A DNA stretch of 39,985 nucleotides. Source: Streptomyces harbinensis. Lineage in GTDB: Bacteria > Actinomycetota > Actinomycetes > Streptomycetales > Streptomycetaceae. The notes beneath the pieces are model-generated. The model did no database searches and had not been told where the DNA came from. It was given only the letters and a program-made list of their open reading frames with translations. The DNA lies in contig NZ_FPAB01000016.1 in assembly GCF_900116145.1 (NCBI RefSeq), positions 1 through 39,985 of the forward strand. Reading direction: 5' to 3'. Below, one piece after another: positions 1 to 8,238 of this stretch. The position numbers and the translations under genes are program-made. How positions within the stretch are numbered: the first letter of the stretch is position 1; each line of letters begins with the position of its first letter.

Positions 1-72
1 CACGGCGCGCGCATCGAGCGCTGCCCCGCCTGCTCCAGCAACTCGACGTCGCCGACCGCGGGGGCCGGCTGA
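1..72 (+). CDS. C-terminal end of an upstream gene (partial)
   Basis: An open frame enters from the left edge and stops with TGA at 70-72. The last residues include a CPAC pair, which suggests a zinc-binding C-terminus. The stop overlaps the ATG of the next gene (TGATG at 70-74), so the two are probably translationally coupled. Only 23 residues are visible, so the family cannot be named. Confidence 0.5.
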   Translation, partial: HGARIERCPACSSNSTSPTAGAG

Positions 73-542
73 TGCACCCGGCCGCCGACACCAGCGCGGA
101 CGGACCGCGGGTGCTGGTGACGCTGCCCGACGAGCAGCAGCTGCTCGCGACGGTGCGCCGACGCCGCCACGTACCGGGCCCGGGCCCGAGCTGGTGGTAC
201 CTGCTCGAACTCCCGCTGTGGGCGGCCGGACGCGGACCGGACGGCGTGGTGCGGGCCGAGCCCGGGCCGGTGCGGTTCTGGGCGCCCGCCGATGTCTGCG
301 GACCCCTCGAAGGCGAGGACTACGGCGACGTGGTCACCGATCGGCCCCGGGCCCGTACGCCGGTGTTCCTCATCGAGGAGGTCGTCGGCGCCGACACCGG
401 TGGCTCGGAGGGCTTGGTGGTGCACCGCGGGGACTGCGCCGTGCCCACCGGCATGGTCTACCCGGCCGCGCCAGCAACCGCCCGCCGCGCGGCAGCAGCT
501 GGCGCGGCCCGGTGCGAGATCTGCGCACCCCCTGAGCCATAG
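72..542 (+). CDS. DUF6233-like hypothetical protein
   Basis: This is a 156-aa soluble protein of unknown function. Its C-terminus has the pattern VHRGDC followed about 30 residues later by CEIC (VHxxxC...CxxC). That pattern resembles the actinobacterial DUF6233 family, whose members carry a VHxGDC strand and a C-terminal CxHC pair. A WWYLLELPLW stretch lies near residues 40-50. Family assignment is from memory of the pattern and is moderate. The start overlaps the stop of the upstream gene, so it probably belongs to an operon that begins outside the window. Confidence 0.6.
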   Translation: MHPAADTSADGPRVLVTLPDEQQLLATVRRRRHVPGPGPSWWYLLELPLWAAGRGPDGVVRAEPGPVRFWAPADVCGPLEGEDYGDVVTDRPRARTPVFLIEEVVGADTGGSEGLVVHRGDCAVPTGMVYPAAPATARRAAAAGAARCEICAPPEP

Positions 543-632
543 AGCAACAACAGGCCGTTTTGCCATCCCGAGGAATGGCGAGCCAGAGCAAGCCAGAGCC
601 AGGGGACACGATCCTGCCGTGGTTCGTCGCTC

Positions 633-1949
633 TCATTCGCTCGCTGTGCAGGTGCGGCAGCCGCGGTCTGGGTCGTACCGGGTGCCGCAGCGGCAGGTGG
701 GCCAGCCCGAGCAGGAAGGGCAGGTGGTGTACGGGGGGCTGACGGGTACTCCGCACATTCCGGCGCGGCCGTCGCATTCGGTCGAGGGGGGCCGCCAGGT
801 CACCGCTTCGGCCGGGGTCCGCTGGGCCGGGCCGATGGGGACGGCGTCCTGGTGGTCCGTGTCGTCGGCCGGCTCTTTCGGGGCGGGGCGGGGTGGCGGT
901 GGGCAGTGGGTGCAGCGGAGGTCGGTGTCCCACTGCCAGCCGTCGTTGCAGCGTGCGGCGCAGGGGCCGGGGGTGATGAGGTCGGTGAGGATGCGGTCAG
1001 CGGGCAGGGAGTCGGCGTCGTCCTCGGTCCGCTGGATGCGGGTGTGGGCGAGGCGGCGGGTCCATCGGCCGGCGACTCGTTCGACGAGGTGTTGCGGGGG
1101 GTGGTGGTGCAGTTCCTGGCGGATGGTCGCGATGACCTGTTGCGGGACCAGGCCGTCGGGGCAGGCGCGTACGACGCGGGCGGGCAGGGCGGCCAGGACC
1201 ATCCGGAGCGGGTCGCCGGTGTTCTCTTTGGCGCCGAGGCAGTCGGCGCACTGGCCTTCCTCCGTGGAGCGGGGGACGAAGACCCGCTCGCGGTGCACCG
1301 GCCGCTTCCCTCGCCTGCGCGGAGCCGGCGGGCGGACCGGTGCGGGTTCCGGCGGGGGGTTGGCCGCCAGGTGGGCGGCGACGGCGTCGTTGTGCGGCTC
1401 GGTCGCGGCGTGCCAGGCGGCGTAGGCGGCCATCATGTCGTTCCTGCGCTGGGAGGCGTCCGGGCCGTAGAGGCTGCGGGCGGCGGCGCGGGCGGCCTCC
1501 GCGGCGGGCGGGCTGATCTCGCGCAGCGCGGCGAGATGGTGCCGGATCGGGGCGGGGAAGTCCGCTTCCCCGGTGTCCTCGTCGCTGTCGTCGGCGGAGC
1601 TGCCGGGGGTGATGACGGCCGGCTGGGCGGGCGGCTCGGGCTGGGCGAACTCGTACCGCGGTGCCCGGGGTTGGGCGGGCTGGACGGGCCCGCCGCAGGT
1701 GCGGCACTTGCCCTGGCACTCGCGGCACCCTTCTTTCGACGGCGTCGGTTTCCGGCAGCGTGGGCACTCCTGCCGGCAGACGAGACACAGGTGGTCGTCG
1801 GGGTGGGGTTCAGGCAGCCGCCGGTGCTGGCAGCGGACGCACTTGTCCGTGTCTGCCAGCGGGTCCGTGGTGTTCAGCACCGGCGCGTCGGGGCATCGGC
1901 CGCACTGCACGACGGCCCGGCTGGCACTCGGGTTGCGGAGCGTGCTCAT
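633..1949 (-). CDS. Cysteine-rich multi-zinc-ribbon protein, hypothetical
   Basis: A 438-aa protein with many CxxC pairs. There is a cluster in residues 15-95 (CGRC, CVRC, CLVC, CPRC, CREC, CRTC), a CADC in the middle, and a C-terminal cluster (CTHC, CPSC, CRCG, CRTC). Such spacing suggests several treble-clef or zinc-ribbon folds, so nucleic-acid or protein binding is likely, but no catalytic motif is seen. I chose ATG at 1949 over the GTG at 1970 because GGGAG lies 6 nt before the ATG. It follows the 898-aa HTH/zinc protein on the same strand, and the two may be co-transcribed. The region between the zinc clusters is proline/alanine-rich and probably disordered. Confidence 0.7.
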   Translation of the reverse strand: MSTLRNPSASRAVVQCGRCPDAPVLNTTDPLADTDKCVRCQHRRLPEPHPDDHLCLVCRQECPRCRKPTPSKEGCRECQGKCRTCGGPVQPAQPRAPRYEFAQPEPPAQPAVITPGSSADDSDEDTGEADFPAPIRHHLAALREISPPAAEAARAAARSLYGPDASQRRNDMMAAYAAWHAATEPHNDAVAAHLAANPPPEPAPVRPPAPRRRGKRPVHRERVFVPRSTEEGQCADCLGAKENTGDPLRMVLAALPARVVRACPDGLVPQQVIATIRQELHHHPPQHLVERVAGRWTRRLAHTRIQRTEDDADSLPADRILTDLITPGPCAARCNDGWQWDTDLRCTHCPPPPRPAPKEPADDTDHQDAVPIGPAQRTPAEAVTWRPPSTECDGRAGMCGVPVSPPYTTCPSCSGWPTCRCGTRYDPDRGCRTCTASE

Positions 1950-2028
1950 GAGGTTCTCCCATTCGGACACGGTCGGCAGCGTACGGGGGTTGTCCAGTCG
2001 CCGGTGACGAACCGGTCGGATTCATCAT

Positions 2029-4725
2029 TCATCGCGCACCCGCCGCTACGGGAAGGCTCTTTGCGCGGCAGCGGACGCACAGGCCGTGCCGGTGGGGGCG
2101 GCCGCAGGGAGTCCCGTCCCAGCCCGGGCACCGCGGCACCACCGGGGCCGTCGCCGTCGCCGGGCTGGTCGTGGCCCCGGTGCCGGCACGGCAGTCCAGG
2201 CACAGCGCGGAGCGGCCGACGGCGCGGCCGGTGCAGGTACCGCCGTGGCCGGTGCACCGGCGGGCGGCCCCGGGCGCAGGGGCGGGGGCGGGGTGGAGGG
2301 TTTCCTGGATGGCCACGGTCCGGTTGTGGAGGAGGTATTCGGCGGTGCGGGTGCGAGCTGCCGCTGCGACGTGCTCGGCCGCCGCCCGCACCTCATCCCG
2401 TGTTCCGGCGGCGGGACCGTGGGAGAGCAGGGAGGTGGTGCGGGCGGCGGCGGCCTCGGCCCTGGCGGCCGGTGCCCCGCCGAGGAAGGCGAGCGCCCGG
2501 AACCGGGCGTCGTGCACGAGGTTCGAGGCGGTCAGCCACACGGCCGCCATGGTCATGGCGTCATCGGCTCCCCGGCTGCGGGCCTGCGCCCGGGCCCTCT
2601 CCAGCTCCAGGTCGACGGTGGCCCGGGCGTGGGCGACCAGGCGGGTGACCTCCCCGGAGTGGGTGGGGTCGGTGACCTGGCCGGCCACCACGGTCATCAC
2701 GAACTCGTCCCGCAGCCCGGCGACCTGCCGCCGGCTGGCACACGTCCCGCACAGACCGCCCGAGCCCGGGGCGCCGCAGTCCTCGCACGGCAGCGCCTGC
2801 TGCGCCTCGGCTTCCGCCGCCCGGCGGGCAGCGGCACGGGCGTACATCGCCTGCTGTTCAGCGCGGAGCTGGGCGTCGCGCTGGTGGCGGCGGATGGTCT
2901 CGGCCGCGTCGGCGGTCACCTGCGCGTGCAGGCGCCGCTCGGTCTCGGCCCGGCGCTCGGTGCCGGTGGCGTCGGGCAGCTCGGCGGCGACGGCGGCCTC
3001 GATGACGCACCGCTGCCCGCGCCGGAACCCGGCGACGTCCGAGCAGTTCGTGCACTTCCCGCCGGCGCCCAGGAGCACGCCGTCATCGCACCGGGGGTCC
3101 GAGCAGCCGCGGCGCGGCAGGCCGCGGGCCCGCAGCCAGCCGATGACGTCCCGGACCCGCTCGGGCCCGCCCTGCATCGCCAGCCGCCGGTCCAGGCGCC
3201 GGCCGATGACGAGCTGCGCCAGCTCCGCGGCCTGCTCGGGGCTGTCCGCGGCCACGACATCGGCGGCCCGCCGCAGCTCGTCCCGAACGGCGCGGGCGGC
3301 GACCGCCCGGGCCCCGTCGCTGGTTAGCCGCCGCCACAGGGGCTCGATTCCGTCGAGTGCGAGCAGCAGATCGCCGGGGATCTGCGGGCCACCGGCCCAC
3401 GCCGGTACGTCCCGCCCGCTGCTGCTGCTGCCGCCGTTGTTGCTGGTTTTCGCCGGGGAGATGTCGGGCTGTGGCTGTTCCCCGCGCAGCGGGCCCTCTC
3501 CCGGGGCGCCGGCGGTGGTCACATCGGCGTCGGCCTGGTGCCGGTCGGCGTGCTGGTCCTCGCGCCCGCGCGCGTCACCCCGCCGACCACCTTCACCATC
3601 GACGGCAGAGCCGGAACAGCCACAACCATCATCCGCACCATCAACAACATCCTCAGCCTCAGGTGCGTGCTCAGCGTGAAGGGATACGGAACCGTCGGAG
3701 CCGAAATCCGCTTCGGCGGGGGCGTCCTGACCGCCTGTGACCTGCGATTCCGATGTTACGGATGGTGCCTGCGGGGGGATTTGGTCCCGGGGTACAGAAC
3801 CGTCGGACGGCCGGGGCGCAAAAAAACGGCCCCCGGGGCGGCCCTGAACCCGGCGCGCGGACCTCAGCCGCTCGTGCGCGTCCCGCACCGCCGGGACGAC
3901 CAGACGGCCCTGCCAGCCTCCCGGCAGTTCCACCACGCCCTCCGCGACCAGACGCTCCAACACCGCCCGGCCACCGGCCGCCTGACACCCCAGCAGCCGG
4001 CCGGTTGTCGCGGCCGCGCGACCGTACCGGCGCTGCACCGCACCCGGGCAGAGCCGCACCGACCCGTCCGGGCGGGCAGACAGCACCAGCAGCAGCAGCG
4101 CGAGCCGGTCCGTCGCCGCTCCCCCACCGGTGCGCCGGCCCAGCAGGCCCGGCTCCGTCACCGAACCGTCCCGGTGGACCCAGCCCGGCCCGAACACGGC
4201 CTCGCACAGCCGCAGCAGCGTCGCCAGCTCCGGCCGCGACAGCCGCAGCGGATCATCCAGCCGGCCCTCGTGCCGGGCACGCCGCAGCGCCTCCACCTCC
4301 CACCGGATCCCCCGCGTCCGGCCGCGCTCCGCGCCCGGCGCCGGTGAGGCCTCCACGTCGGTGCTCCGCACAGCGCTCTGGAGCCGCGGCCGGACCTGGG
4401 TGCACACGGTCTGCCGGCTCACCCCGACCCAGCGGCCCAACTCGCCGGCGGTCAACTCCACCTGGAGCGTCGCCGCGTTCGTCCGCGCTGCCAGCACGAC
4501 GGTCGCCGTGCGCATGGAGTCGGACGCCCCGGCGAGGCCGGAGTCGCCGAGCAGCGCCAGGAGAGCGCGCAGCATCCGCTGCCGCGTCCGCTCGGTGAGC
4601 GCCAGGTCCTCGGTCGACTCCCACACCGGCGGCGCCTCCACCACCCCGGGATCGCGCCGGGCAGCCCGGGGCCGGGGAAGCGGGGCGGTCGCCGGCCGTG
4701 CGGCGGTCGCCGTGGCCGCGCTCAT
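2029..4725 (-). CDS. Large HTH and zinc-ribbon protein, possible plasmid replication/regulatory protein
   Basis: An 898-aa protein. An N-terminal segment contains a helix-turn-helix-like stretch (ELTAGELGRWVGVSRQTV). It is followed by winged-helix-like helices, a long Gly/Asp-rich linker, then CSDPRCDDG...CTNC, CEDCG...CGTC and C-terminal CLDC...CVRC zinc knuckles. The frame is open upstream to 4962, but ATG 4725 is preceded by GGAGGG with 5 nt spacing and starts a typical N-terminus. Large single-gene HTH proteins of this kind are common on Streptomyces plasmids. A role in replication initiation or copy control is an inference from the repeat-rich region just upstream (4788-5161). A CRP-like palindrome lies about 63 nt before the start. 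No helicase or primase motif was seen. Confidence 0.65.
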   Translation of the reverse strand: MSAATATAARPATAPLPRPRAARRDPGVVEAPPVWESTEDLALTERTRQRMLRALLALLGDSGLAGASDSMRTATVVLAARTNAATLQVELTAGELGRWVGVSRQTVCTQVRPRLQSAVRSTDVEASPAPGAERGRTRGIRWEVEALRRARHEGRLDDPLRLSRPELATLLRLCEAVFGPGWVHRDGSVTEPGLLGRRTGGGAATDRLALLLLVLSARPDGSVRLCPGAVQRRYGRAAATTGRLLGCQAAGGRAVLERLVAEGVVELPGGWQGRLVVPAVRDAHERLRSARRVQGRPGGRFFAPRPSDGSVPRDQIPPQAPSVTSESQVTGGQDAPAEADFGSDGSVSLHAEHAPEAEDVVDGADDGCGCSGSAVDGEGGRRGDARGREDQHADRHQADADVTTAGAPGEGPLRGEQPQPDISPAKTSNNGGSSSSGRDVPAWAGGPQIPGDLLLALDGIEPLWRRLTSDGARAVAARAVRDELRRAADVVAADSPEQAAELAQLVIGRRLDRRLAMQGGPERVRDVIGWLRARGLPRRGCSDPRCDDGVLLGAGGKCTNCSDVAGFRRGQRCVIEAAVAAELPDATGTERRAETERRLHAQVTADAAETIRRHQRDAQLRAEQQAMYARAAARRAAEAEAQQALPCEDCGAPGSGGLCGTCASRRQVAGLRDEFVMTVVAGQVTDPTHSGEVTRLVAHARATVDLELERARAQARSRGADDAMTMAAVWLTASNLVHDARFRALAFLGGAPAARAEAAAARTTSLLSHGPAAGTRDEVRAAAEHVAAAARTRTAEYLLHNRTVAIQETLHPAPAPAPGAARRCTGHGGTCTGRAVGRSALCLDCRAGTGATTSPATATAPVVPRCPGWDGTPCGRPHRHGLCVRCRAKSLPVAAGAR

Positions 4726-4787
4726 CGCAGCCCTCCGCAGGTCAGGCGGGAGGTGTCGGCGGAGGCACGTTTGTGACTCCCAGGGGG

Positions 4788-4803
4788 TGTGATGTATGTC
4801 ACA
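4788..4803. promoter_or_regulatory. CRP/FNR-like palindrome TGTGA-N6-TCACA
   Basis: The sequence is TGTGATGTATGTCACA, a perfect match to the classical CRP half sites with a 6-bp spacer. It sits about 63 nt upstream of the 898-aa HTH gene that starts at 4725 on the minus strand. A CRP/FNR-family protein or a plasmid repressor could bind it; which one is unknown. Confidence 0.5.
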
Positions 4804-5004
4804 TTTGAACGGGATGGGGCGCCGCAACCTGCGGCAATCCCCCCAGAGGGGGTACTGGCCAGGCCGTGGCCGACCTGACAAGACGCGCGGTGCTCGTGCA
4901 CTATGGCGATACCAGCCTTCATATGGATCAACGCAGACGGGCCCCCTGGCAGGGGCAAACAAGCAGCGATTCGTGTGGTGGACCCAGAAGCGGACCTCCT
5001 TTCC

Positions 5005-5034
5005 TTCGGTTCGGTTCGGATCGGTTCAGTTCAG
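5005..5034. repeat. TTCGG/TTCAG short direct repeats
   Basis: The unit TTCGG occurs three times in tandem, then ATCGG, then TTCAG twice, within 30 bp. It is iteron-like in style but shorter than typical iterons. Confidence 0.55.
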
Positions 5035-5084
5035 TGCTGGTGTTCCGGAAGCCCTTGGCGGGGACTCCGGAGCGGGGTCGTGCG

Positions 5085-5100
5085 CAGCACCGCGGTGCTG
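5085..5100. repeat. 16-bp perfect palindrome
   Basis: CAGCACCGCGGTGCTG reads the same on both strands. It could be a protein-binding site or a small hairpin in the non-coding block. Confidence 0.55.
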
Positions 5101-5145
5101 TGTGTGGCTGACTGCGACGCCTCTTGGCGGGGGCCCGCAGGTGGA

Positions 5146-5161
5146 TCGGTACTTCGGTACT
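5146..5161. repeat. Tandem 8-mer TCGGTACT x2
   Basis: Two exact adjacent copies of TCGGTACT in non-coding DNA, about 110 bp from the TTCGG repeats. It may belong to the same control region. Confidence 0.5.
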
Positions 5162-5538
5162 GCTGTTGGACCCGGACGGGGCCCGTGTGGTCCTGGCTAG
5201 GGACCGTGTGTGAATCAGCGGCTGACGCCGCAGCTCAGAACCGGCGGGAACCGGGATCTGAGCGGCCGACCAGGTGGTGCCTGGTCGGCGAGACGGGCTG
5301 CGCGAGGCCGGAGGGTGGCTAGTCCTCCTATCGGCACGCGCGGCCGATGGCCAGCTAGGTCATCCCGACCCCCTCGAATCCGAAGGCTGAGTCGGCATGC
5401 GCGAACACACCCGGATGACGTGATCGCGATGAAGGAACGGCGTAGCTGCGCGTGCGGTTCCGCACGGGCGGGTAGCCTGCATCCCGCGAGCACCTCCTTT
5501 CCAGGTGTGTCGCCCAACGAGGCCAAGCCCCGTTCGAC

Positions 5539-5580
5539 ACCCCCGCGGACCGCGCCCGGTCCCGGGGGTTTCGTCGTTTT
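5539..5580 (+). terminator. Hairpin with T-rich tail
   Basis: Arms ACCCCCG and CGGGGGT enclose a GC-rich loop and are followed by TTCGTCGTTTT. The T-rich side is on the plus strand, although no convincing plus-strand gene lies directly before it. Confidence 0.35.
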
Positions 5581-5682
5581 GGATCATTCCTGCGCCCAGC
5601 CTAGCGGTACAACCAGACAGATTTGCGGGACGAATTGAAGAAGCCCGCAAGGAATTCGAAAGCGCGTGCCAGACGGGGAAAA

Positions 5683-6915
5683 TCACTGCCCACCCCGCAG
5701 TTCGCGCAAGTGCGCGATGAACGCCTGGGCCTCGCTGGCATCGGCGTAGTGGAACTGCAGGGCCTGCCCGAGGTCGGCGGCCACCATCGCGAGCGAGGGC
5801 AGCGACTTCCGGTCGCCGGCGAGGGCCTTCTCCCCATACGCGAGCGCGCTGTCGAGGTCGCCCTCGCGGGCCGCCACGACTCCCAGGGTGACCCGGGCCT
5901 CCGCGTTCCGCATCGGCGAACGCTCCGTGCCGTCGAAATCTGTCCCTGCCCGGATCACCTGGTTCGCCAACTGTTCCGCGATGCGGTTCTCCCCCACTCG
6001 TCGCAGTGCATCCATCCGATAGAAGTCGTACTTGCCCGGATCAACGACGAAGTGGTTCTCAATGTTCTCCGGGTACGGAAGACGCTCCAAGAGCTGACGT
6101 CCCTTGTCCAGCGCCACCTCGGTCTGCGACCGGTCCCCCAGGCGCGCCCACGCCTTGGCTTGTTGCGCGTACAACTGCGCGGCGACGCTCTCGTTCGGGG
6201 CCACGGCGAGGCCGGCCTCCGCCGCGACGATGACACCGCGGTAGTCGCCGCGGGTGAGCGCGAACCAGGCGCGCATCTCGTGCGCCCACCCCTGCACGCT
6301 CAGCTCCCCGGCCTCCTGACCGAGCATCAGCGCGGCCTGCCGCGTGGCCTCCGCATCTCGAGGCCGGCCGGCGTCGTACTCGACGCAGCCCACCAGCAGC
6401 GACAACTGTCCAGCGAGCGCGACGAGCTCGCGGTGCTGCGCCAGGCTGATCCGCTGGTGCTGGAGGCCGACCACCCGGGCGAGCCACGCCCTGCCCTCCA
6501 GCAGCAGCTGGTCGGCGGGCATGTACGCGTACTCGCAGCACAGCCGATCCGCGGTGATCCGCAGCGCGTCCAGCGTCGCGCCGTCGACATCCGACGCCCG
6601 CAGCCGAGCGATGATGTCCACGGTGTCCATGCCGCTGACCTGCAACACCTCCGCGCGCCCGTCACGCCGACCACGCTCGGGGAAAAACGCGCCGGTTGTC
6701 GTTCCGAAGGTCTGGGCGATGGCCGACCGGTACTTCGTCGGTTGGCTCTCCCCCGCCTCCCAGCGCTTCCACTGCCGCAACAGGTCCTGCTCACTGCTCA
6801 CGACCTGGTCAGCGGGGAGACGAGCCATCAGCGCGCGGACGGCATCGGTCTGCGACCAGCCGCGCGCCGCGCGCTCCTCAACCATCCGGCGTGCCCAGTC
6901 CGGACGCTCATCCAT
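5683..6915 (-). CDS. XRE-type HTH regulator with TPR-like C-terminal region
   Basis: A 410-aa protein. The N-terminal 75 residues look like a Cro/C1-type HTH (RMVEERAARGWSQTDAVRALM, then QWKRWEAGESQP, the usual WE-x-G recognition-helix ending). The rest is alpha-helical with TPR-like repeats, as in large Streptomyces XRE regulators that sense a ligand or peptide through the repeats. ATG 6915 has AAGGGGA upstream; the longer frame to 6999 is proline/arginine-rich and lacks this support. The promoter carries three GGTGACA half sites (6992-7025). It lies downstream of the GntR gene on the same strand and may act with it as a transfer regulator. Confidence 0.85.
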   Translation of the reverse strand: MDERPDWARRMVEERAARGWSQTDAVRALMARLPADQVVSSEQDLLRQWKRWEAGESQPTKYRSAIAQTFGTTTGAFFPERGRRDGRAEVLQVSGMDTVDIIARLRASDVDGATLDALRITADRLCCEYAYMPADQLLLEGRAWLARVVGLQHQRISLAQHRELVALAGQLSLLVGCVEYDAGRPRDAEATRQAALMLGQEAGELSVQGWAHEMRAWFALTRGDYRGVIVAAEAGLAVAPNESVAAQLYAQQAKAWARLGDRSQTEVALDKGRQLLERLPYPENIENHFVVDPGKYDFYRMDALRRVGENRIAEQLANQVIRAGTDFDGTERSPMRNAEARVTLGVVAAREGDLDSALAYGEKALAGDRKSLPSLAMVAADLGQALQFHYADASEAQAFIAHLRELRGGQ

Positions 6916-6991
6916 GGTCGATCCCCTTCTTCGTGGAGCGGACGTTGGCCTTTCGGCGGTCGAGCATGGCACGCCCCCTGGGGCCGGCGGA

Positions 6992-7025
6992 GGTGACAAC
7001 TGCAGGTGACATTCGGGATGTCACC
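6992..7025. promoter_or_regulatory. GGTGACA operator-like repeats upstream of the XRE gene
   Basis: GGTGACA occurs at 6992-6998 and 7005-7011 on the plus strand and inverted (TGTCACC) at 7019-7025. The last two form a perfect 7-bp inverted repeat with a 7-bp spacer. The position, 77-110 nt upstream of the start at 6915, fits an operator in the XRE promoter. Confidence 0.5.
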
Positions 7026-7101
7026 AGTGCTCGTCACTTTCGGCTGGCCGCTATCGGACGCACTGTGTGTGCTGTCCAGGCGACCCCAGGGGGCATACAT
7101 G

Positions 7102-7839
7102 TCATTCAGAAGCGCTGTCCGTGAGGATCGTGCTCCAGCGGAGGATGGTGGCCCCGCCGGCGACTTTGACGGCGACCTCCACCACACGATCGTCTGTCAA
7201 GGTCACCGTCCGCACGACCTGGCTCACCACAACATCGCCAGCCGTCAGACCGAGGTGTTCCTTCTCTGCGGTGGTGGCGAGGCGAGACGTCACCTCCTCC
7301 AGTACGCGAGCCTGAGCAACCCCCAGTCGCGCGGCCGCCAGCTCACGCGACCCGCCGGTCGAAATCGGTTCGGCAAGTTCGGGTGCCGCCGCGATCACGT
7401 AGGCGGGGTAGTAGGAGCTGCTGAGGTGCACTGGCGCACCGTTCCGGCTGACGAGTCGTCGACGGACGTGGACCGGGGTGCCCGGTGCGACGTCAAGGCG
7501 GGGCGCCACCAGTTCGTCGGCGCCGACTGTGCCTACCTCGAGGACTCGGGAGATTTCGCCGCCGTCCAGCGCCTTCCCCGTCGACTCGTACAGCCGCACG
7601 CGAGTACCGATGTTGTTACTCATCGGTCCGACTACCACCGTGCCGACTCCCGGCTTCGCGGTGGTCAAACCTTCCATCCTGAGGGCGCGGTAGGCCCTGT
7701 TCGCCGTCGTCTGTGCGACGGAGTAGCGCTCACATACCTGTCGCAGCGACGGCATGGTGTCGCCTGGCTTCAGCGTCCCGTCCTGGATCTGCTTGCGATA
7801 GTCCGCGGCGATCTCTGCGTATCCGACTTTGTTGGGCAT
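7102..7839 (-). CDS. GntR-family transcriptional regulator (HutC/UTRA type)
   Basis: A 245-aa regulator. The N-terminal winged helix shows the GntR signature (GYAEIAADYRKQI, then LKPGDTMPSLRQVCERYSVA, then ANRAYRALRMEGL, then a G-x-G wing). Residues about 90-235 fit a UTRA effector domain (VRRRLVSRNGAPVHLSSSYY). The family represses transcription and is released by a small ligand. In Streptomyces conjugative elements, GntR-like Kor proteins restrain transfer genes, so a KorSA-like role is likely but not proven. ATG 7839 has GAGGAG at a 6-nt spacing. Upstream lies a 10-bp perfect inverted repeat (7929-7954), which suggests autoregulation and control of the divergent operon beginning at 8239. 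Confidence 0.9.
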   Translation of the reverse strand: MPNKVGYAEIAADYRKQIQDGTLKPGDTMPSLRQVCERYSVAQTTANRAYRALRMEGLTTAKPGVGTVVVGPMSNNIGTRVRLYESTGKALDGGEISRVLEVGTVGADELVAPRLDVAPGTPVHVRRRLVSRNGAPVHLSSSYYPAYVIAAAPELAEPISTGGSRELAAARLGVAQARVLEEVTSRLATTAEKEHLGLTAGDVVVSQVVRTVTLTDDRVVEVAVKVAGGATILRWSTILTDSASE

Positions 7840-7916
7840 ACCGGTCTCCTCTCTCGCGCTCGCGTGTCATTGCACCTCCAGTGCAGCTCTACACGTAGAA
7901 GAGTACGCCACGCGAG

Positions 7917-7954
7917 GTTCTAGCGCTACCACTAGCGCGATGCGGCGCTAGTGG
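7917..7954. promoter_or_regulatory. Probable GntR operator: CTAGCGC repeats and inverted repeat
   Basis: CCACTAGCGC (7929-7938) and GCGCTAGTGG (7945-7954) form a perfect 10-bp inverted repeat with a 6-bp spacer. A further half site, CTAGCGCTA, lies just to the left (7920-7928). The block sits between the divergent GntR gene and the 8239 operon; a TACATT hexamer follows it on the plus strand. Confidence 0.65.
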
Positions 7955-8238
7955 TCTACATTGATGTCAGGCGCCGCTGGGTCACCAAGCGGTATCCCTC
8001 TCGGATGCCTTCGCCCAGCGTCGCCCGCAAGTCCGTAGGAAGTCGTCCGCCTCGCTCGAGGTGGCCGGGGTTGATGCACCACCTAATCCCCCGGGGACGG
8101 CTCCCTACTGCACGTCGCAGCGCTTGCGCTGTCTGTCTCCCAGGGCGCCGGCCACCGTGCCGTACGGCCTGGAGGGCGGAGAGAGCACGCGACGCACGCT
8201 CTCCCCTCTCTTCCCCACCCTCCATGAGGAGATCCGCC

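Larger units (their letters stand above)
4726..5682. other. Repeat-rich non-coding region, candidate origin/control region
   Basis: About 950 bases with no convincing gene. It holds a TGTGA-N6-TCACA palindrome (4788-4803), short TTCGG/TTCAG direct repeats (5005-5034), a 16-bp perfect palindrome (5085-5100), a perfect tandem 8-mer (5146-5161) and a hairpin (5539-5569). Open frames here have poor codon character and no ribosome sites. The position upstream of a large HTH gene fits a plasmid origin or regulatory region, but this is inference. Confidence 0.45.

Noticed and set aside
5210..5638. Plus-strand open frame in the repeat-rich block
   Set aside because: Arg/Ser/Pro-rich translation, no ribosome site, and it runs through the hairpin at 5539-5569; better explained as non-coding.
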